DNA of 64,000 bases from JAOPZW01 sp963707695 (GCA_963707695.1 CAVPQY010000003.1:1-64000), one strand, 5' to 3'. Counted from the first letter of the stretch, positions 29,956 through 38,113 are shown. Numbers and translations: made by a program. The notes: generated by a model from the sequence alone, not told the origin.

Positions 29956-31020
29956 CTACGGCGCCAGCCGGCTCAGCACGCCGCCCGCGCTGCGCACGCC
30001 CAGGCCGGCCACGCGCAGCCCGAGCGGCTGGCGGGTGCCCGGCGCGCGCAGGCGCAGCGGCTCGCGCTCGCGGTACCAGTCGATCGTCGACTGCAGCGTG
30101 TCCTCGTGGTGGGAGGGCTTCCAGCCCAGCTCCCGCCGCGCCTTCGTCGACCGGTAGGCCCACCACAGCGAGGCCAGACGGACCTCGGTGGTCGTGATCG
30201 CAGGCCGCCCGGGCAGCGCCTCGGCCGTCCGCGCCATCGCGAGCGCCGCCGGCAGCGGCAGCTTCAGCGCCGGCGGCTCGATGCCCGACAGGCGCCCGAG
30301 GTCGGCGAAGAGGCGGTCGAGCGTGAAGTTGCGGTTCCCGAGGATGTACCGCTCGCCCGCCCGCCCTCGCTCGTCGGCCAGCACGAGCCCGCGCGCGACG
30401 TCCTCGGCGTCCACGATGTTCAGCGCGCCGTCGACGTAGGCCGGCAGCTCGCGGCGCAGGAAGCGCCGGACGAGCTCGGTGGACGAGCGGTAGAGGTCGC
30501 CGCGGCCGAACACGTGCGCCGGGTTGACGATCACGAGGTCGAGCCCGTGCGCGGCGACCCGCAGGGCCACGGTCTCCGCCTCGTGCTTGGCGTTGACGTA
30601 GGGCAGCCCGTAGCGGCCGGCCCTGAAGGTCTGGGTCTCGTCGGCGGTGGACCCGCGCGGCGCCGGTCCCACGGCGGCCACCGACGAGGTGTAGGTCGCG
30701 CGCTGGACGCCCGCGCGCAGCGCCTCCTCCAGCACGATGCGCGAGCCGTCGACGTTCGCGCGGAAGAGCGCGTCGGTGCCGGCCCGCAGCGACGTCATCC
30801 CCGCGCAGTGGAACACGCGCTCGACGCCGCGCATCGCCCGCCGGACCGCGCTGCGGTCCAGGACGTCGGCGGTGCAGAGCTCGACGTCGAGGCCCCCGAG
30901 GTTGTCCAAGAGCGAGCCGTCGCGCACCGCGATGCGCACGTCGTCGCCACGCGCGACCAGCTGGCGCACGACGTGCGAGCCGACCAGGCCGGTCCCGCCG
31001 GTCACGAGGGTCAGGGCCAT
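29956..31020 (-). CDS. NAD(P)-dependent epimerase/dehydratase-type SDR
   Basis: A 354-residue extended short-chain dehydrogenase resembling HpnA and 3-beta-hydroxysteroid dehydrogenase-like proteins. Seen: the cofactor motif LVTGGTGLVGSHVVRQL, HCAGMTSL, the active-site strand TYTSSVAAVG and YVNAKHEAE (Tyr-x3-Lys), then IVNPAHVFG. The ATG at 31020 is only 25 bp from the divergent DegV gene, and their -10 boxes overlap. HpnA acts in hopanoid synthesis, but no hopanoid gene is nearby, so the substrate is open. Confidence 0.9.
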   Translation of the reverse strand: MALTLVTGGTGLVGSHVVRQLVARGDDVRIAVRDGSLLDNLGGLDVELCTADVLDRSAVRRAMRGVERVFHCAGMTSLRAGTDALFRANVDGSRIVLEEALRAGVQRATYTSSVAAVGPAPRGSTADETQTFRAGRYGLPYVNAKHEAETVALRVAAHGLDLVIVNPAHVFGRGDLYRSSTELVRRFLRRELPAYVDGALNIVDAEDVARGLVLADERGRAGERYILGNRNFTLDRLFADLGRLSGIEPPALKLPLPAALAMARTAEALPGRPAITTTEVRLASLWWAYRSTKARRELGWKPSHHEDTLQSTIDWYREREPLRLRAPGTRQPLGLRVAGLGVRSAGGVLSRLAP

Positions 31021-31029
31021 CGGCCCGGA

Positions 31030-31039
31030 ACACTAGGGT
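31030..31039. promoter_or_regulatory. Overlapping divergent -10 boxes
   Basis: Minus strand TAGTGT (31030-31035) serves the epimerase, 9 nt before its ATG. Plus strand TAGGGT (31034-31039) serves the DegV gene, 6 nt before its ATG. The two boxes share the TA at 31034-31035, so only one polymerase can bind at a time. Confidence 0.55.
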
Positions 31040-31045
31040 CCGCCC

Positions 31046-31912
31046 ATGGCCGACGTCGCCGTCGTCACCGACACCACGCACTACCTGCCGCCGGCGCTCC
31101 TCGCCGAGGCCGGCGTGCACGAGGTCAGCCTGTACGTCAACGACCGCGGCCATGCGGAGCGCGAGGCCGGCCTGGACTTCGCGGGCTTCTACGAGCGGCT
31201 CCGCACCGCGCAGGAGCTGCCGACGACCTCCCAGCCGTCGATCGGCGACTTCCTCGCCGTCTTCGACCCGCTCCTGGAGGCCGGCCGCGACGTCGTGTCG
31301 ATCCACATCTCGGGCGCGATCTCGGGGACCGTCGAGGCCGCCCGCCAGGCCGCCGAGGACGCGCTCGCCCGTCACCCCGGGCGGCGCATCGAGGTGGTCG
31401 ACTCCGTCTCGGCCTGCGGCGGCCTGGGCGCGATCGTCCTCGGCGCCGCCGCCGTCGCGCGCGCGGGCGGCGACGTCGACGCCGTCGCGGGCCGCGCCCG
31501 GGCGATCGTCGAGCGCAGCCGCATCTGGTTCTCGGTCGAGACGCTCGAGTTCCTGCGCCGCGGTGGGCGCATCGGCGGCGCGCAGGCGTGGCTCGGCGGC
31601 GCGCTGAAGATCAAGCCGATCCTGACCTTCGTCGACGGCGAGATCAGCCCGGTCGAGCGGGTGCGCACCCAGCGCCGCGCCTTCGAGCGCATGGTCGAGT
31701 TCCTCGCGGACTTCCAGGCGGCCGGCGCGACGTCGTGGATGGTCCAGCACATCCAGGCGCCCGACCAGGCCGAGGCGCTCGTCGAGCGCGGGCGCGAGCT
31801 CTTCGGGCACGACCCGCTGTTCGTCTCGGAGATCGGGCCGGTCATCGGGACGCACGCCGGCCCCGGCGTCCTCGGGGTCTCCGGCCTGGCGCCGGAGTAC
31901 CTCGCGCCCTGA
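31046..31912 (+). CDS. DegV-family fatty-acid-binding protein
   Basis: A 288-residue DegV protein with two domains. Seen: VVTDTTHYLPPALL at the N-terminus, TSQPSIGDFLAVF (the conserved TSxPS lipid-binding motif), HISGAISGTVEAARQA, RIEVVDSVSACGGLG, and the helical LEFLRRGGRIGGAQAW. DegV/FakB-like proteins bind a fatty acid for phosphorylation by FakA; no fakA is adjacent. The transcript appears leaderless. The GNAT gene follows 15 bp later. Confidence 0.92.
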   Translation: MADVAVVTDTTHYLPPALLAEAGVHEVSLYVNDRGHAEREAGLDFAGFYERLRTAQELPTTSQPSIGDFLAVFDPLLEAGRDVVSIHISGAISGTVEAARQAAEDALARHPGRRIEVVDSVSACGGLGAIVLGAAAVARAGGDVDAVAGRARAIVERSRIWFSVETLEFLRRGGRIGGAQAWLGGALKIKPILTFVDGEISPVERVRTQRRAFERMVEFLADFQAAGATSWMVQHIQAPDQAEALVERGRELFGHDPLFVSEIGPVIGTHAGPGVLGVSGLAPEYLAP

Positions 31913-31927
31913 CGCGGGACGCGGCCG

Positions 31928-32461
31928 ATGGCGACGACCCGGCCGACGATCCGCGGCGCCTCGGTCGAGGACGCGGCGGCCTGCGCCGAGATCTACGCGC
32001 CGTACGTCACGGGGACGGCCGTGTCCTTCGAGACCGAGCCGCCCGACGCCGCCGGCATGGCCGAGCGGATCGTCGCGGCCGTGCGGACCCACGCGTGGAT
32101 CGTCCTCGAGCAGGACGGCCGCGTCCGGGGCTACGCCTACGGCGGCCCGTTCAAGGCCCGCCCGGCGTACCGCTGGGCGTGCGAGGTCAGCGTCTACGTC
32201 GAGCCCGGCCGGCACCGCACGGGGGCCGGCCGGCAGCTCTACGCGAGCCTGTTCGAGCGGCTCGCCGAGCGCGGCTACCGCACCGCCGCCGCGGGCATGA
32301 CGCTCCCCAACGAGGCCAGCGTCGCCCTGCACCGCGCGATGGGCTTCGAGCCCGTCGGCACGTACCGGGCGATCGGCTACAAGCTCGGCGCCTGGCACGA
32401 CGTCCACTGGTGCCAGCGCGCGCTGGCCACGGTCGGCGACCCGCCCGCCGAGCCCCGCTGA
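31928..32461 (+). CDS. GNAT N-acetyltransferase (phosphinothricin acetyltransferase-like)
   Basis: A 177-residue GNAT of the Pat/Bar-like group. Seen: IRGASVEDAAACAEIYAPYV, TAVSFETEPP, GYAYGGPFKARPAYRWACEVSVYV and the acetyl-CoA loop HRTGAGRQLYASLFERL, then MGFEPVGTYRAIGYKLGAWHDV. The family acetylates amino groups of glutamate analogues and other amines (YncA-like methionine sulfone/sulfoximine). It lies 15 bp after DegV on the same strand. Confidence 0.92.
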   Translation: MATTRPTIRGASVEDAAACAEIYAPYVTGTAVSFETEPPDAAGMAERIVAAVRTHAWIVLEQDGRVRGYAYGGPFKARPAYRWACEVSVYVEPGRHRTGAGRQLYASLFERLAERGYRTAAAGMTLPNEASVALHRAMGFEPVGTYRAIGYKLGAWHDVHWCQRALATVGDPPAEPR

Positions 32462-32480
32462 CCGACGCGCCGGCCGGTCA
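32459..32480. terminator. Weak inverted repeat joining two convergent stop codons
   Basis: TGACCG and CGGTCA, 10 bp apart. Each arm contains the TGA stop of one of the convergent genes (GNAT and thioesterase-like). It may be a small bidirectional terminator. Confidence 0.3.
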
Positions 32481-33185
32481 GGCGGGCTCGACCTCGATCC
32501 AGACCGCCTCCGCCGAGCCGAGCAGCTCGCCCGCCGCGGTGAAGAGCGCCGATCCCGTGTGGAGCTTGCGGCCGTCGCGCCGCGTCGGCCACGCCGTCAG
32601 GACATGGTCCTCGCCGGCGCGGGCCGGGCGGCCGAGCTCGGCCGTCAGGCGACCGAGGAGCGACCGCCCCACGCGCCCGAAGGTGTTCGTCACGAGCCCG
32701 CTGGGGCAGTCCAGCGCGGCCCAGGCGAACTCCGGCCGGACGGCGCCGTCGGGCCCGGCGAGGTCGGCGCCGGGGCGCCACGGCGCCGCGTACAGCTCGC
32801 GGCCGGCCACCGGCCCGGGGAAGATGCGCAGGCCGTCCCCGGCGGCCCGGCCGGGGCCGCAGACGAAGCACGTCGGGTAGGGGTGGTCGAACCGCCACTC
32901 GTAGCGCTCGGCGGCCCGGCGCGCCTCCTCCAGGCCGACGGGCGCCGGCGGCGCGGCGCTCGCGCCCGTGACGACCTCCCCCTCGGCGACGAGGCGCTCG
33001 TCGTCCCAGAGGGAGGCCCGTCGCGCCTCCCGCCGGACGTGGAGCGGGCGGTCCAGCGGTGGCGGGGAGCGCAGCGTCACCCGGGCGCGGCCGTCGAGGA
33101 GCCCCGCCACCAGGCCGCACGCGTACCCCCCGTTCGCGCTCGTGGGCGGCCCGCAGAACCGCCGGGCGATCACGACCTCGTCCAC
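32478..33185 (-). CDS. Hotdog-fold thioesterase-like protein
   Basis: A 235-residue protein resembling actinobacterial double-hotdog thioesterase-superfamily proteins. Seen: FCGPPTSANGGYACGLVAGLL in the first half, ERYEWRFDHPYPTCFVCGPGR with a CxxC pair, DGLRIFPGPV, WAALDCPSGLVTN and a final strand HTGSALFTAAGELLGSAEAVWIEV. Catalysis is not proven; the substrate may be an acyl-CoA. The start is a GTG at 33185, diverging from the dehalogenase-like gene, with a palindrome between them. Confidence 0.8.
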   Translation of the reverse strand: MDEVVIARRFCGPPTSANGGYACGLVAGLLDGRARVTLRSPPPLDRPLHVRREARRASLWDDERLVAEGEVVTGASAAPPAPVGLEEARRAAERYEWRFDHPYPTCFVCGPGRAAGDGLRIFPGPVAGRELYAAPWRPGADLAGPDGAVRPEFAWAALDCPSGLVTNTFGRVGRSLLGRLTAELGRPARAGEDHVLTAWPTRRDGRKLHTGSALFTAAGELLGSAEAVWIEVEPA

Positions 33186-33220
33186 GCGGTCATCCTCGAC
33201 GGCGCGCGGAGCGCGGTCAA

Positions 33221-33239
33221 CCCACGGGCCCGCCGTGGG
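33221..33239. promoter_or_regulatory. Palindrome between thioesterase-like and dehalogenase-like genes
   Basis: Arms CCCACGG and CCGTGGG around GCCCG, in the 92-bp divergent region. A shared operator is likely from its position; no regulator gene is adjacent. Confidence 0.45.
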
Positions 33240-33277
33240 AGGATCGTCCCTCCGCCCCCGAGCGCAGGAGGCCCGCC

Positions 33278-34171
33278 ATGCCCACCGACGTCCAGCAGCC
33301 CGGCACGCCGACGCGGCCCCCGTGGGTGCCGGACGACCTCTACCCGTTCGAGGACCGCTGGATCGACGTGGACGGGGCGCGGATCCACCTCGTCGACGAG
33401 GGCGACGGACCGCCGCTGCTGCTCCTGCACGGCAACCCCACGTGGTCGTTCCTCTACCGCGACGTCATCCGCGGGCTGCGCGACCGCTTCCGCTGCCTCG
33501 CCCTCGACCTGCCGGGCTTCGGGCTGTCGCAGGCGCCGCCGGCCTTCGGCTTCACCCCCGCCGAGCACGCCCGCGTGGTCGGGGAGCTCGTCGGCCGCCT
33601 GGACCTCACGGGCGTGACGATGATGGTGCAGGACTGGGGCGGCCCGATCGGCTTCGACGTCGCCACGCGCGCGCCCGAGCGCTTCGGGGCGTTCGTCGTC
33701 GGCAACACGTGGGCGTGGCCCAAGAGCGACCCCGGGACGCAGCTGTTCTCCCGCCTGCTCGGCGGCGGCGTGGGTCGCCGGCTCATCGCCAACCGCAACC
33801 TCTTCGTGGAGCGGGTCCTGCCCGCCGGGGTCCGGAAGGGGTCGCTGCCCGACGCGGTCATGGACGCCTACCGCGGGCCGTTCCCGACGCCCGCGTCGCG
33901 CCGGCCCACGGCGGTCTTCCCGCGCGAGATCCTCGCCAGCCGGCCGTTCCTGGCCGACGTCGAGCGGCGCCTGCCGCTCCTGCGCGACCGCCCGGCGCTG
34001 CTCGTGTGGCCGACGGCGGACGTCGCCTTCCGCGCGCCGGAGCGCCGGCGCTGGGAGGAGGTCTTCCCCGACCACCGCACCGTCCTGCTCGAGGGCGCCG
34101 GGCACTACATCCAGGAGGACGCGCCCACGGAGATCGTCGCGGCGATCCGCGCCTGGGCGCCCGGCCCCTGA
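33278..34171 (+). CDS. Haloalkane dehalogenase-like alpha/beta hydrolase
   Basis: A 297-residue alpha/beta hydrolase of the haloalkane dehalogenase group. Seen: oxyanion motif HGNPTWSFLYRDVI (51-64), nucleophile elbow MVQDWGGPIG with Asp119 and the halide-binding Trp120, VVGNTWAWP, the acid in VWPTADVAF (Asp248) and histidine GAGHYIQEDAP (His276). The Asp nucleophile followed by Trp points to a dehalogenase rather than an esterase. The ATG at 33278 has a GCAGGAGG ribosome site. The real substrate may not be halogenated; some members of the group have no known one. Confidence 0.88.
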   Translation: MPTDVQQPGTPTRPPWVPDDLYPFEDRWIDVDGARIHLVDEGDGPPLLLLHGNPTWSFLYRDVIRGLRDRFRCLALDLPGFGLSQAPPAFGFTPAEHARVVGELVGRLDLTGVTMMVQDWGGPIGFDVATRAPERFGAFVVGNTWAWPKSDPGTQLFSRLLGGGVGRRLIANRNLFVERVLPAGVRKGSLPDAVMDAYRGPFPTPASRRPTAVFPREILASRPFLADVERRLPLLRDRPALLVWPTADVAFRAPERRRWEEVFPDHRTVLLEGAGHYIQEDAPTEIVAAIRAWAPGP

Positions 34172-34232
34172 GGCCGCGCCCGCCGGGGGCGCCCCAGGGC
34201 CGGGACGGGCGCGAGGCCGCCGGAGCGGCCGG

Positions 34233-34238
34233 TAGCTT
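34233..34238 (+). promoter_or_regulatory. -10 box of the secreted hydrolase
   Basis: TAGCTT lies 9 nt before the ATG at 34248, with no ribosome site in between; near-leaderless. Confidence 0.45.
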
Positions 34239-34247
34239 GCGGCCGTC

Positions 34248-36281
34248 ATGTCCCATCGCCTCCTCGCGACCGCCGGGCTGGTCCTCGCCGCCGCGCTTCC
34301 CACCGCCGCCGCCTCCGCCGCGACCGCGCCGCCGTCGGGCAAGGGCTGCGACCGCCTCGACGACGCCGCCTGCCTGCTGCCGTTCCCCAACGACGCCTTC
34401 ACGCGGAAGGACAAGCACACCGCGACCGGCCTGCGGCTGGCGCTGGGCCCCAAGCAGACCCCCCGCAACGCCGACGGCGTGGCGATCGACCCGACCGACC
34501 TCAACCGCATGGACGGCTTCAGCCCGGGCTCGGTCATCCTCACGAAGGTCGCCGGCCTGGCGACGCCCGGGGCGCTGCGGCGCACGAACCCGGTCGGGCT
34601 CGCCCGGCTCGGCGCCTACGCCCGCAGGTACGCGCCGGTGCTGCTCCTCGACGCGCGCACCGGCGCGCGCCAGCCGATCTGGGCCGAGCTCGACAGCAAC
34701 GCCGCGCACGCTCGCGACCGCCTGCTCGAGATCCACCCCGCCCGCAACCTCAAGGAGGGCCGGCGCTACGTCGTCGTCCTGCGTGGCCTGCGCACGGCCT
34801 CGGGCCGCCGCATCAAGGCGCGGCGCCGGTTCGCCGCGCTGCGCGACGGCCTGGTGCGGACGAAGCGCTACGACCGCATCTTCCGCACGCTGAAGAAGGC
34901 GAAGGTGCGCCGCGGCCCCGGGCTCTTCCTGACGTGGGACTTCACCGTGGCCAGCCGCCGCTCGCTGTCGGAGCGGATGCTCGGGATCCGCGACGACGCC
35001 TTCGCGCAGCTCGGCGACCGCGACCTCGCCGACGGCGTCGTCCAGGGCTCCGCGCCGCGCTTCACGCTCGGCGAGGCCTCGCTCAACGGCGACGACGCGC
35101 GGTTCCGGGCGCGCTGGGGCAAGGTGCTCGAGGGGACGATCGAGATCCCCTGCTACCTCGACCAGCCCGGGTGCCCCCCGGGCGCCCGCTTCAACCTCGG
35201 CAAGGACGGGATCCCCACCCAGCAGCCGGGCAACGTGCTCGTCGCGCACTTCTTCTGCGTCGTGCCGCGCACCGCGACCGCCGACGCGCCCGCGCGGGTG
35301 TCGCTCTACGGCCACGGGCTCCTGGGCAGCGACCGCGAGGTCCTCTCGAACCCCGACCTCCCGGCCATGGCGGAGGAGCACGACATCGTCTTCTGCGCGA
35401 CGCCGTGGAAGGGCATGTCGAGCGAGGACATCCCCAACGCCGTCAGCGTGCTGCAGGACCTCGGCAAGATGCCCTCGATCGCCGACCGGCTCCAGCAGGG
35501 CATGCTCGACGCGCTCTACCTCGGGCGGCTGATGATCCACCCGCAGGGCCTCGCCGCCAACCCGCTGCTCCAGCAGGACGGGCGGCCGATCGTCCGCACC
35601 GACCACCTCTACTACGACGGCAACAGCCAGGGCGGGATCATGGGCGGCGCGCTGACGGCCGTCGCGCCCGACTACACCCGCGCGGTGCTCGGCGTCCCCG
35701 CCATGAACTACAGCGTCCTGCTGCCGCGGTCGGTCGACTTCGACACCTACAGCAAGGTCTTCTACCCGAAGTACCCCGACGAGCTCGAGCGCCCCCTGGC
35801 CCTCGACCTCGCGCAGGTGCTGTGGGACCGCGGCGAGGCCGACGGTTACGCGCAGCACATGACCTCCAGCCCCCTGCCGCGCACCCCGCGGCACGTGGTC
35901 CTCATGCACGTGGCCTTCGGCGACCACCAGGTCACGCAGTACCAGGCCGACGTCGAGGCCCGGACCATCGGCGCCCGCATCCACACGCCGATCCTCGCGC
36001 CCGGGCGCTCGCCGCAGTCCCAGCCCTCGTGGGGCATCCCCGCCATCCCGGGGAACCTGCCCTGGTCGGGCTCGGCGATCGTCTACTGGGACGGCGGCGC
36101 GGCCCGCGTCGCACCGCCCCCGCTGGAGAACGTGCCGAACGCCGAGCTCGACGACCCGCACGAGTTCCCGCGCCGGACGCACGCCGCCCGCCAGCAGAAG
36201 TCCGACTTCCTGCAGCCCGACGGCAGGGTGACCGACGTCTGCGCGGGCGGCCCGTGCATCGCCGCGCCGGACGTCGGCTAG
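34248..36281 (+). CDS. Large secreted alpha/beta hydrolase-like protein
   Basis: A 677-residue protein with a clear signal peptide (LLATAGLVLAAALPTAAASA, cleavage near residue 25). Residues 30-300 form a beta-rich, family-specific N-terminal region (LLPFPNDAFTRKD, NRMDGFSPGSVI). Residues about 330-600 look like an alpha/beta hydrolase: RVSLYGHGLLGSDREV (GHG oxyanion, about 355), YYDGNSQGGIMGGALTAVAPDY (nucleophile Ser460) and LMHVAFGDHQVT (possible Asp/His). The final 60 residues include a Cys-x5-Cys pair (C-AGGP-C). Related proteins are annotated only as hypothetical as far as I know. It probably cleaves an ester outside the cell. Confidence 0.8.
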   Translation: MSHRLLATAGLVLAAALPTAAASAATAPPSGKGCDRLDDAACLLPFPNDAFTRKDKHTATGLRLALGPKQTPRNADGVAIDPTDLNRMDGFSPGSVILTKVAGLATPGALRRTNPVGLARLGAYARRYAPVLLLDARTGARQPIWAELDSNAAHARDRLLEIHPARNLKEGRRYVVVLRGLRTASGRRIKARRRFAALRDGLVRTKRYDRIFRTLKKAKVRRGPGLFLTWDFTVASRRSLSERMLGIRDDAFAQLGDRDLADGVVQGSAPRFTLGEASLNGDDARFRARWGKVLEGTIEIPCYLDQPGCPPGARFNLGKDGIPTQQPGNVLVAHFFCVVPRTATADAPARVSLYGHGLLGSDREVLSNPDLPAMAEEHDIVFCATPWKGMSSEDIPNAVSVLQDLGKMPSIADRLQQGMLDALYLGRLMIHPQGLAANPLLQQDGRPIVRTDHLYYDGNSQGGIMGGALTAVAPDYTRAVLGVPAMNYSVLLPRSVDFDTYSKVFYPKYPDELERPLALDLAQVLWDRGEADGYAQHMTSSPLPRTPRHVVLMHVAFGDHQVTQYQADVEARTIGARIHTPILAPGRSPQSQPSWGIPAIPGNLPWSGSAIVYWDGGAARVAPPPLENVPNAELDDPHEFPRRTHAARQQKSDFLQPDGRVTDVCAGGPCIAAPDVG

Positions 36282-36306
36282 CGGCCGCCGGGCACGGACG
36301 CACGGC

Positions 36307-36978
36307 GTGACGGAGCGCTTCGAGCAGCACCGCTTCGCCGTGCCCGCGGGCGCGACGGAGGTCGTCCTGGTGCGTCACGGCGCGTCCGCGGCGGCCGTGC
36401 CCGACGAGCCGTTCCCGCTCCTGGACGGCCACGGGGACCCGCCGCTCTCGCCCGAGGGCGAGCGCCAGGCCGCCCTGGTGGCCGCCCGCCTGGCCGCCGA
36501 CGGCCCGCCCGACGGGCTGTTCGTGACGCCGCTGGCGCGGACCCGCCAGACCGCGGCCCCCCTCGCGGCCGCGCTGGGACTGGAGCCGGTCGTCGTCCCC
36601 GACCTCCGCGAGGTGCACCTGGGCGAGTGGGAGGCCGGCGAGTACCGCATCCGGGTCGCCCGCCGCGATCCGGCCGCCCTGCGGGCCCTGGCCGAGGAGC
36701 GCTGGGACGCGCTGCCCGGCGGCGAGGCGATGGACGCCTTCGCCGAGCGGGTGGCGCGCGGGCTGGACGAGGTCGTGGCCGCCGTCGGGCGCGTGGGCGG
36801 ATCCCGGGCGGTGGCCGTCGTCCACGGCGGCGTGATCGGCGAGCTCTGCCGTCAGGCCACGGCGAGCCGCCCCTTCGCCTTCGTCCACGCCGAGAACACG
36901 TCGCTGACCCGGCTCGTCGTCCTGCCCGGCGGCGGGCGGCTGCTGCGCTCGTTCAACGACACGGCGCACCTCGACTGA
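36307..36978 (+). CDS. Histidine phosphatase family protein (phosphoglycerate mutase-like)
   Basis: A 223-residue branch-1 histidine phosphatase. Seen: VVLVRHGASAA with the phosphorylated histidine (RHG), TPLARTRQTAAPLAAAL, the acid in LREVHLGEWEAGEYRI and VVHGGVIGELCRQA with the second histidine. The start is a GTG at 36307, 25 bp after the secreted hydrolase. Substrate not predictable from sequence: could be a phosphosugar, nucleotide or cofactor precursor. Confidence 0.9.
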   Translation: MTERFEQHRFAVPAGATEVVLVRHGASAAAVPDEPFPLLDGHGDPPLSPEGERQAALVAARLAADGPPDGLFVTPLARTRQTAAPLAAALGLEPVVVPDLREVHLGEWEAGEYRIRVARRDPAALRALAEERWDALPGGEAMDAFAERVARGLDEVVAAVGRVGGSRAVAVVHGGVIGELCRQATASRPFAFVHAENTSLTRLVVLPGGGRLLRSFNDTAHLD

Positions 36979-36987
36979 CGGCGCGCG

Positions 36988-37005
36988 CCCGCGCGGCCAC
37001 GCGGG
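36988..37005. terminator. Hairpin between convergent genes
   Basis: CCCGCG, loop CGGCCA, CGCGGG. An outer pair GACGGCG (36977-36983) and CGCCGTC (37020-37026) could extend the structure. It lies between the phosphatase gene and the convergent DUF3618 gene. Confidence 0.5.
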
Positions 37006-37032
37006 TCGGCGCTGCTGCTCGCCGTCCGGCCG

Positions 37033-37269
37033 CTAGCGGTTGCGGCGCCGGAAGATGCCGGTGACGCCGGCGATGCCACCGCCGAGCACGAAGCCCGCGA
37101 CCGCGGCCCCGATGAGGACCTGCTTCTGATGGCGCTGGAGCTGCCGGCGCCAGTCCGACGCGACCGTGATCTCGGAGCGCAGATTGTGCAGCGCGTGCGC
37201 GAGCTGGACCCGCTCGGCCTCGATGGAGGCGCGGATCTGCTCGGGCGTGCGGTTCGCGGGCGTCGCCAT
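37033..37269 (-). CDS. DUF3618 small membrane protein
   Basis: A 78-residue protein: an N-terminal DUF3618 helix (RTPEQIRASIEAERVQLAHALHNLRSEI) followed by one membrane helix (VLIGAAVAGFVLGGGIAGVTG) and a basic tail. It starts at the base after the Holin-X stop, as the last gene of a four-gene operon of small membrane proteins. In other actinobacteria DUF3618 and Holin-X genes also occur together; their role is thought to be at the cell envelope but is not established. Confidence 0.88.
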   Translation of the reverse strand: MATPANRTPEQIRASIEAERVQLAHALHNLRSEITVASDWRRQLQRHQKQVLIGAAVAGFVLGGGIAGVTGIFRRRNR

Positions 37270-37761
37270 CTAGCGCCGCGCCTCGACCGGGATCGTCGTC
37301 TCGGGCTGGGGGGAGGTCACGGTCTCCTTGATGCGCTTGGCCTCGTCGATGGCCATCGTCGGTGCCGGGGGCGACATCTTCTTGAAGGCGCGCGAGGCGA
37401 GGAAGCCGGCGAGCGCCGCGAGCAGCAGGAGGATGGCCGCCACGACGAAGAAGCCCCAGAAGACGGTGCCGCTCGGGAAGGGCAGGGCCCAGTAGGCCAG
37501 CCAGGCCAGCCCGTGGAGGAAGAGGATGAGCGCGCCGACGACGAACGTGGCCGCGGCCGCGGCGATGACCGCGCCCTGCACGAGCTTGCGGACCTTCGCG
37601 GTGATCTCCGCCTTGGCCAGCTCGATCTCCTGCTGGACGAGGGCCTGCACGCGGGTGCTGACGTCGCCCAGCGCCACCGAGATGGCCTCGGGGCTGCCCT
37701 GGTGGCCCTCGGCGACGGCCCCCGCCTGGTCCTTCGGGTCGGTGCTCGGAATGGTGCTCAT
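37270..37761 (-). CDS. Holin-X/phage-holin-like membrane protein
   Basis: A 163-residue protein of the actinobacterial Holin-X superfamily (DUF1469-like): an N-terminal amphipathic helix (ALGDVSTRVQALVQQEIELAKAEITAKVRKL), two membrane helices (about 62-90 and 97-125) and a polar tail. Despite the name, there are no phage genes nearby and it belongs to a housekeeping small-protein operon. The ATG overlaps the preceding small gene as ATGA. Confidence 0.87.
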   Translation of the reverse strand: MSTIPSTDPKDQAGAVAEGHQGSPEAISVALGDVSTRVQALVQQEIELAKAEITAKVRKLVQGAVIAAAAATFVVGALILFLHGLAWLAYWALPFPSGTVFWGFFVVAAILLLLAALAGFLASRAFKKMSPPAPTMAIDEAKRIKETVTSPQPETTIPVEARR

Positions 37762-37982
37762 CGGGTCAGCCGCTTCAGGACGAGGGCGGCGACCAGGCCG
37801 CCCGCGAAGGCGGCGCCGGCCAGGATCTCGGGGCGCTCGGCGGGCGCCTCGTTGGTGCTCGACGCGGCGCCGAGGACGGTGTCGCGCACCGCGGTCGCCT
37901 TGGCAGCGGCCGTCTGGACGACCGACGGCGACTCCTCTGGCGTCGGCGCGGCGGTCGTCGGCGCGTGGGGGTCGTCGCTCAC
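37758..37982 (-). CDS. Small single-helix membrane protein
   Basis: A 74-residue protein with an acidic Pro/Thr-rich N-terminus, an Ala-rich helix (VVQTAAAKATAVRDTVLGAA) and a C-terminal membrane helix (ILAGAAFAGGLVAALVLKRLTR). The GTG start overlaps the upstream DUF4235-like stop as GTGA, and its own stop overlaps the Holin-X ATG. Family not recognised; its place in the operon supports it being real. Confidence 0.75.
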   Translation of the reverse strand: MSDDPHAPTTAAPTPEESPSVVQTAAAKATAVRDTVLGAASSTNEAPAERPEILAGAAFAGGLVAALVLKRLTR

Positions 37983-38113
37983 TCGGGCGGGTCTTCCCCG
38001 AAGACCCGGCGGTAAACCACGGCGGCCACGCGGGTCGTCGCGATCGAGAAGAGCGCGCCGATGCTGGCCAGGAGGCCCGACCAGACGAGCCGCTTGGTGA
38101 GGTCGTTGTCCAT
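37979..38113 (-). CDS. DUF4235-like micro-protein (44 residues)
   Basis: ATG at 38113, stop at 37979. The protein opens MDNDLTKRLVWSGLLASIG, has one membrane helix over about residues 10-33, and ends YRRVFGEDPPE, which resembles the end of DUF4235 proteins in a shortened form. It is the first gene of the operon and overlaps the next by 4 bp (GTGA). It is short enough to be missed by most gene finders. Confidence 0.65.
   Translation of the reverse strand: MDNDLTKRLVWSGLLASIGALFSIATTRVAAVVYRRVFGEDPPE

Noticed and set aside
37270..37761. Holin-X gene as a sign of a prophage
   Set aside because: There are no integrase, capsid, tail or lysin genes nearby, and the gene belongs to a small-protein operon common in actinobacteria.
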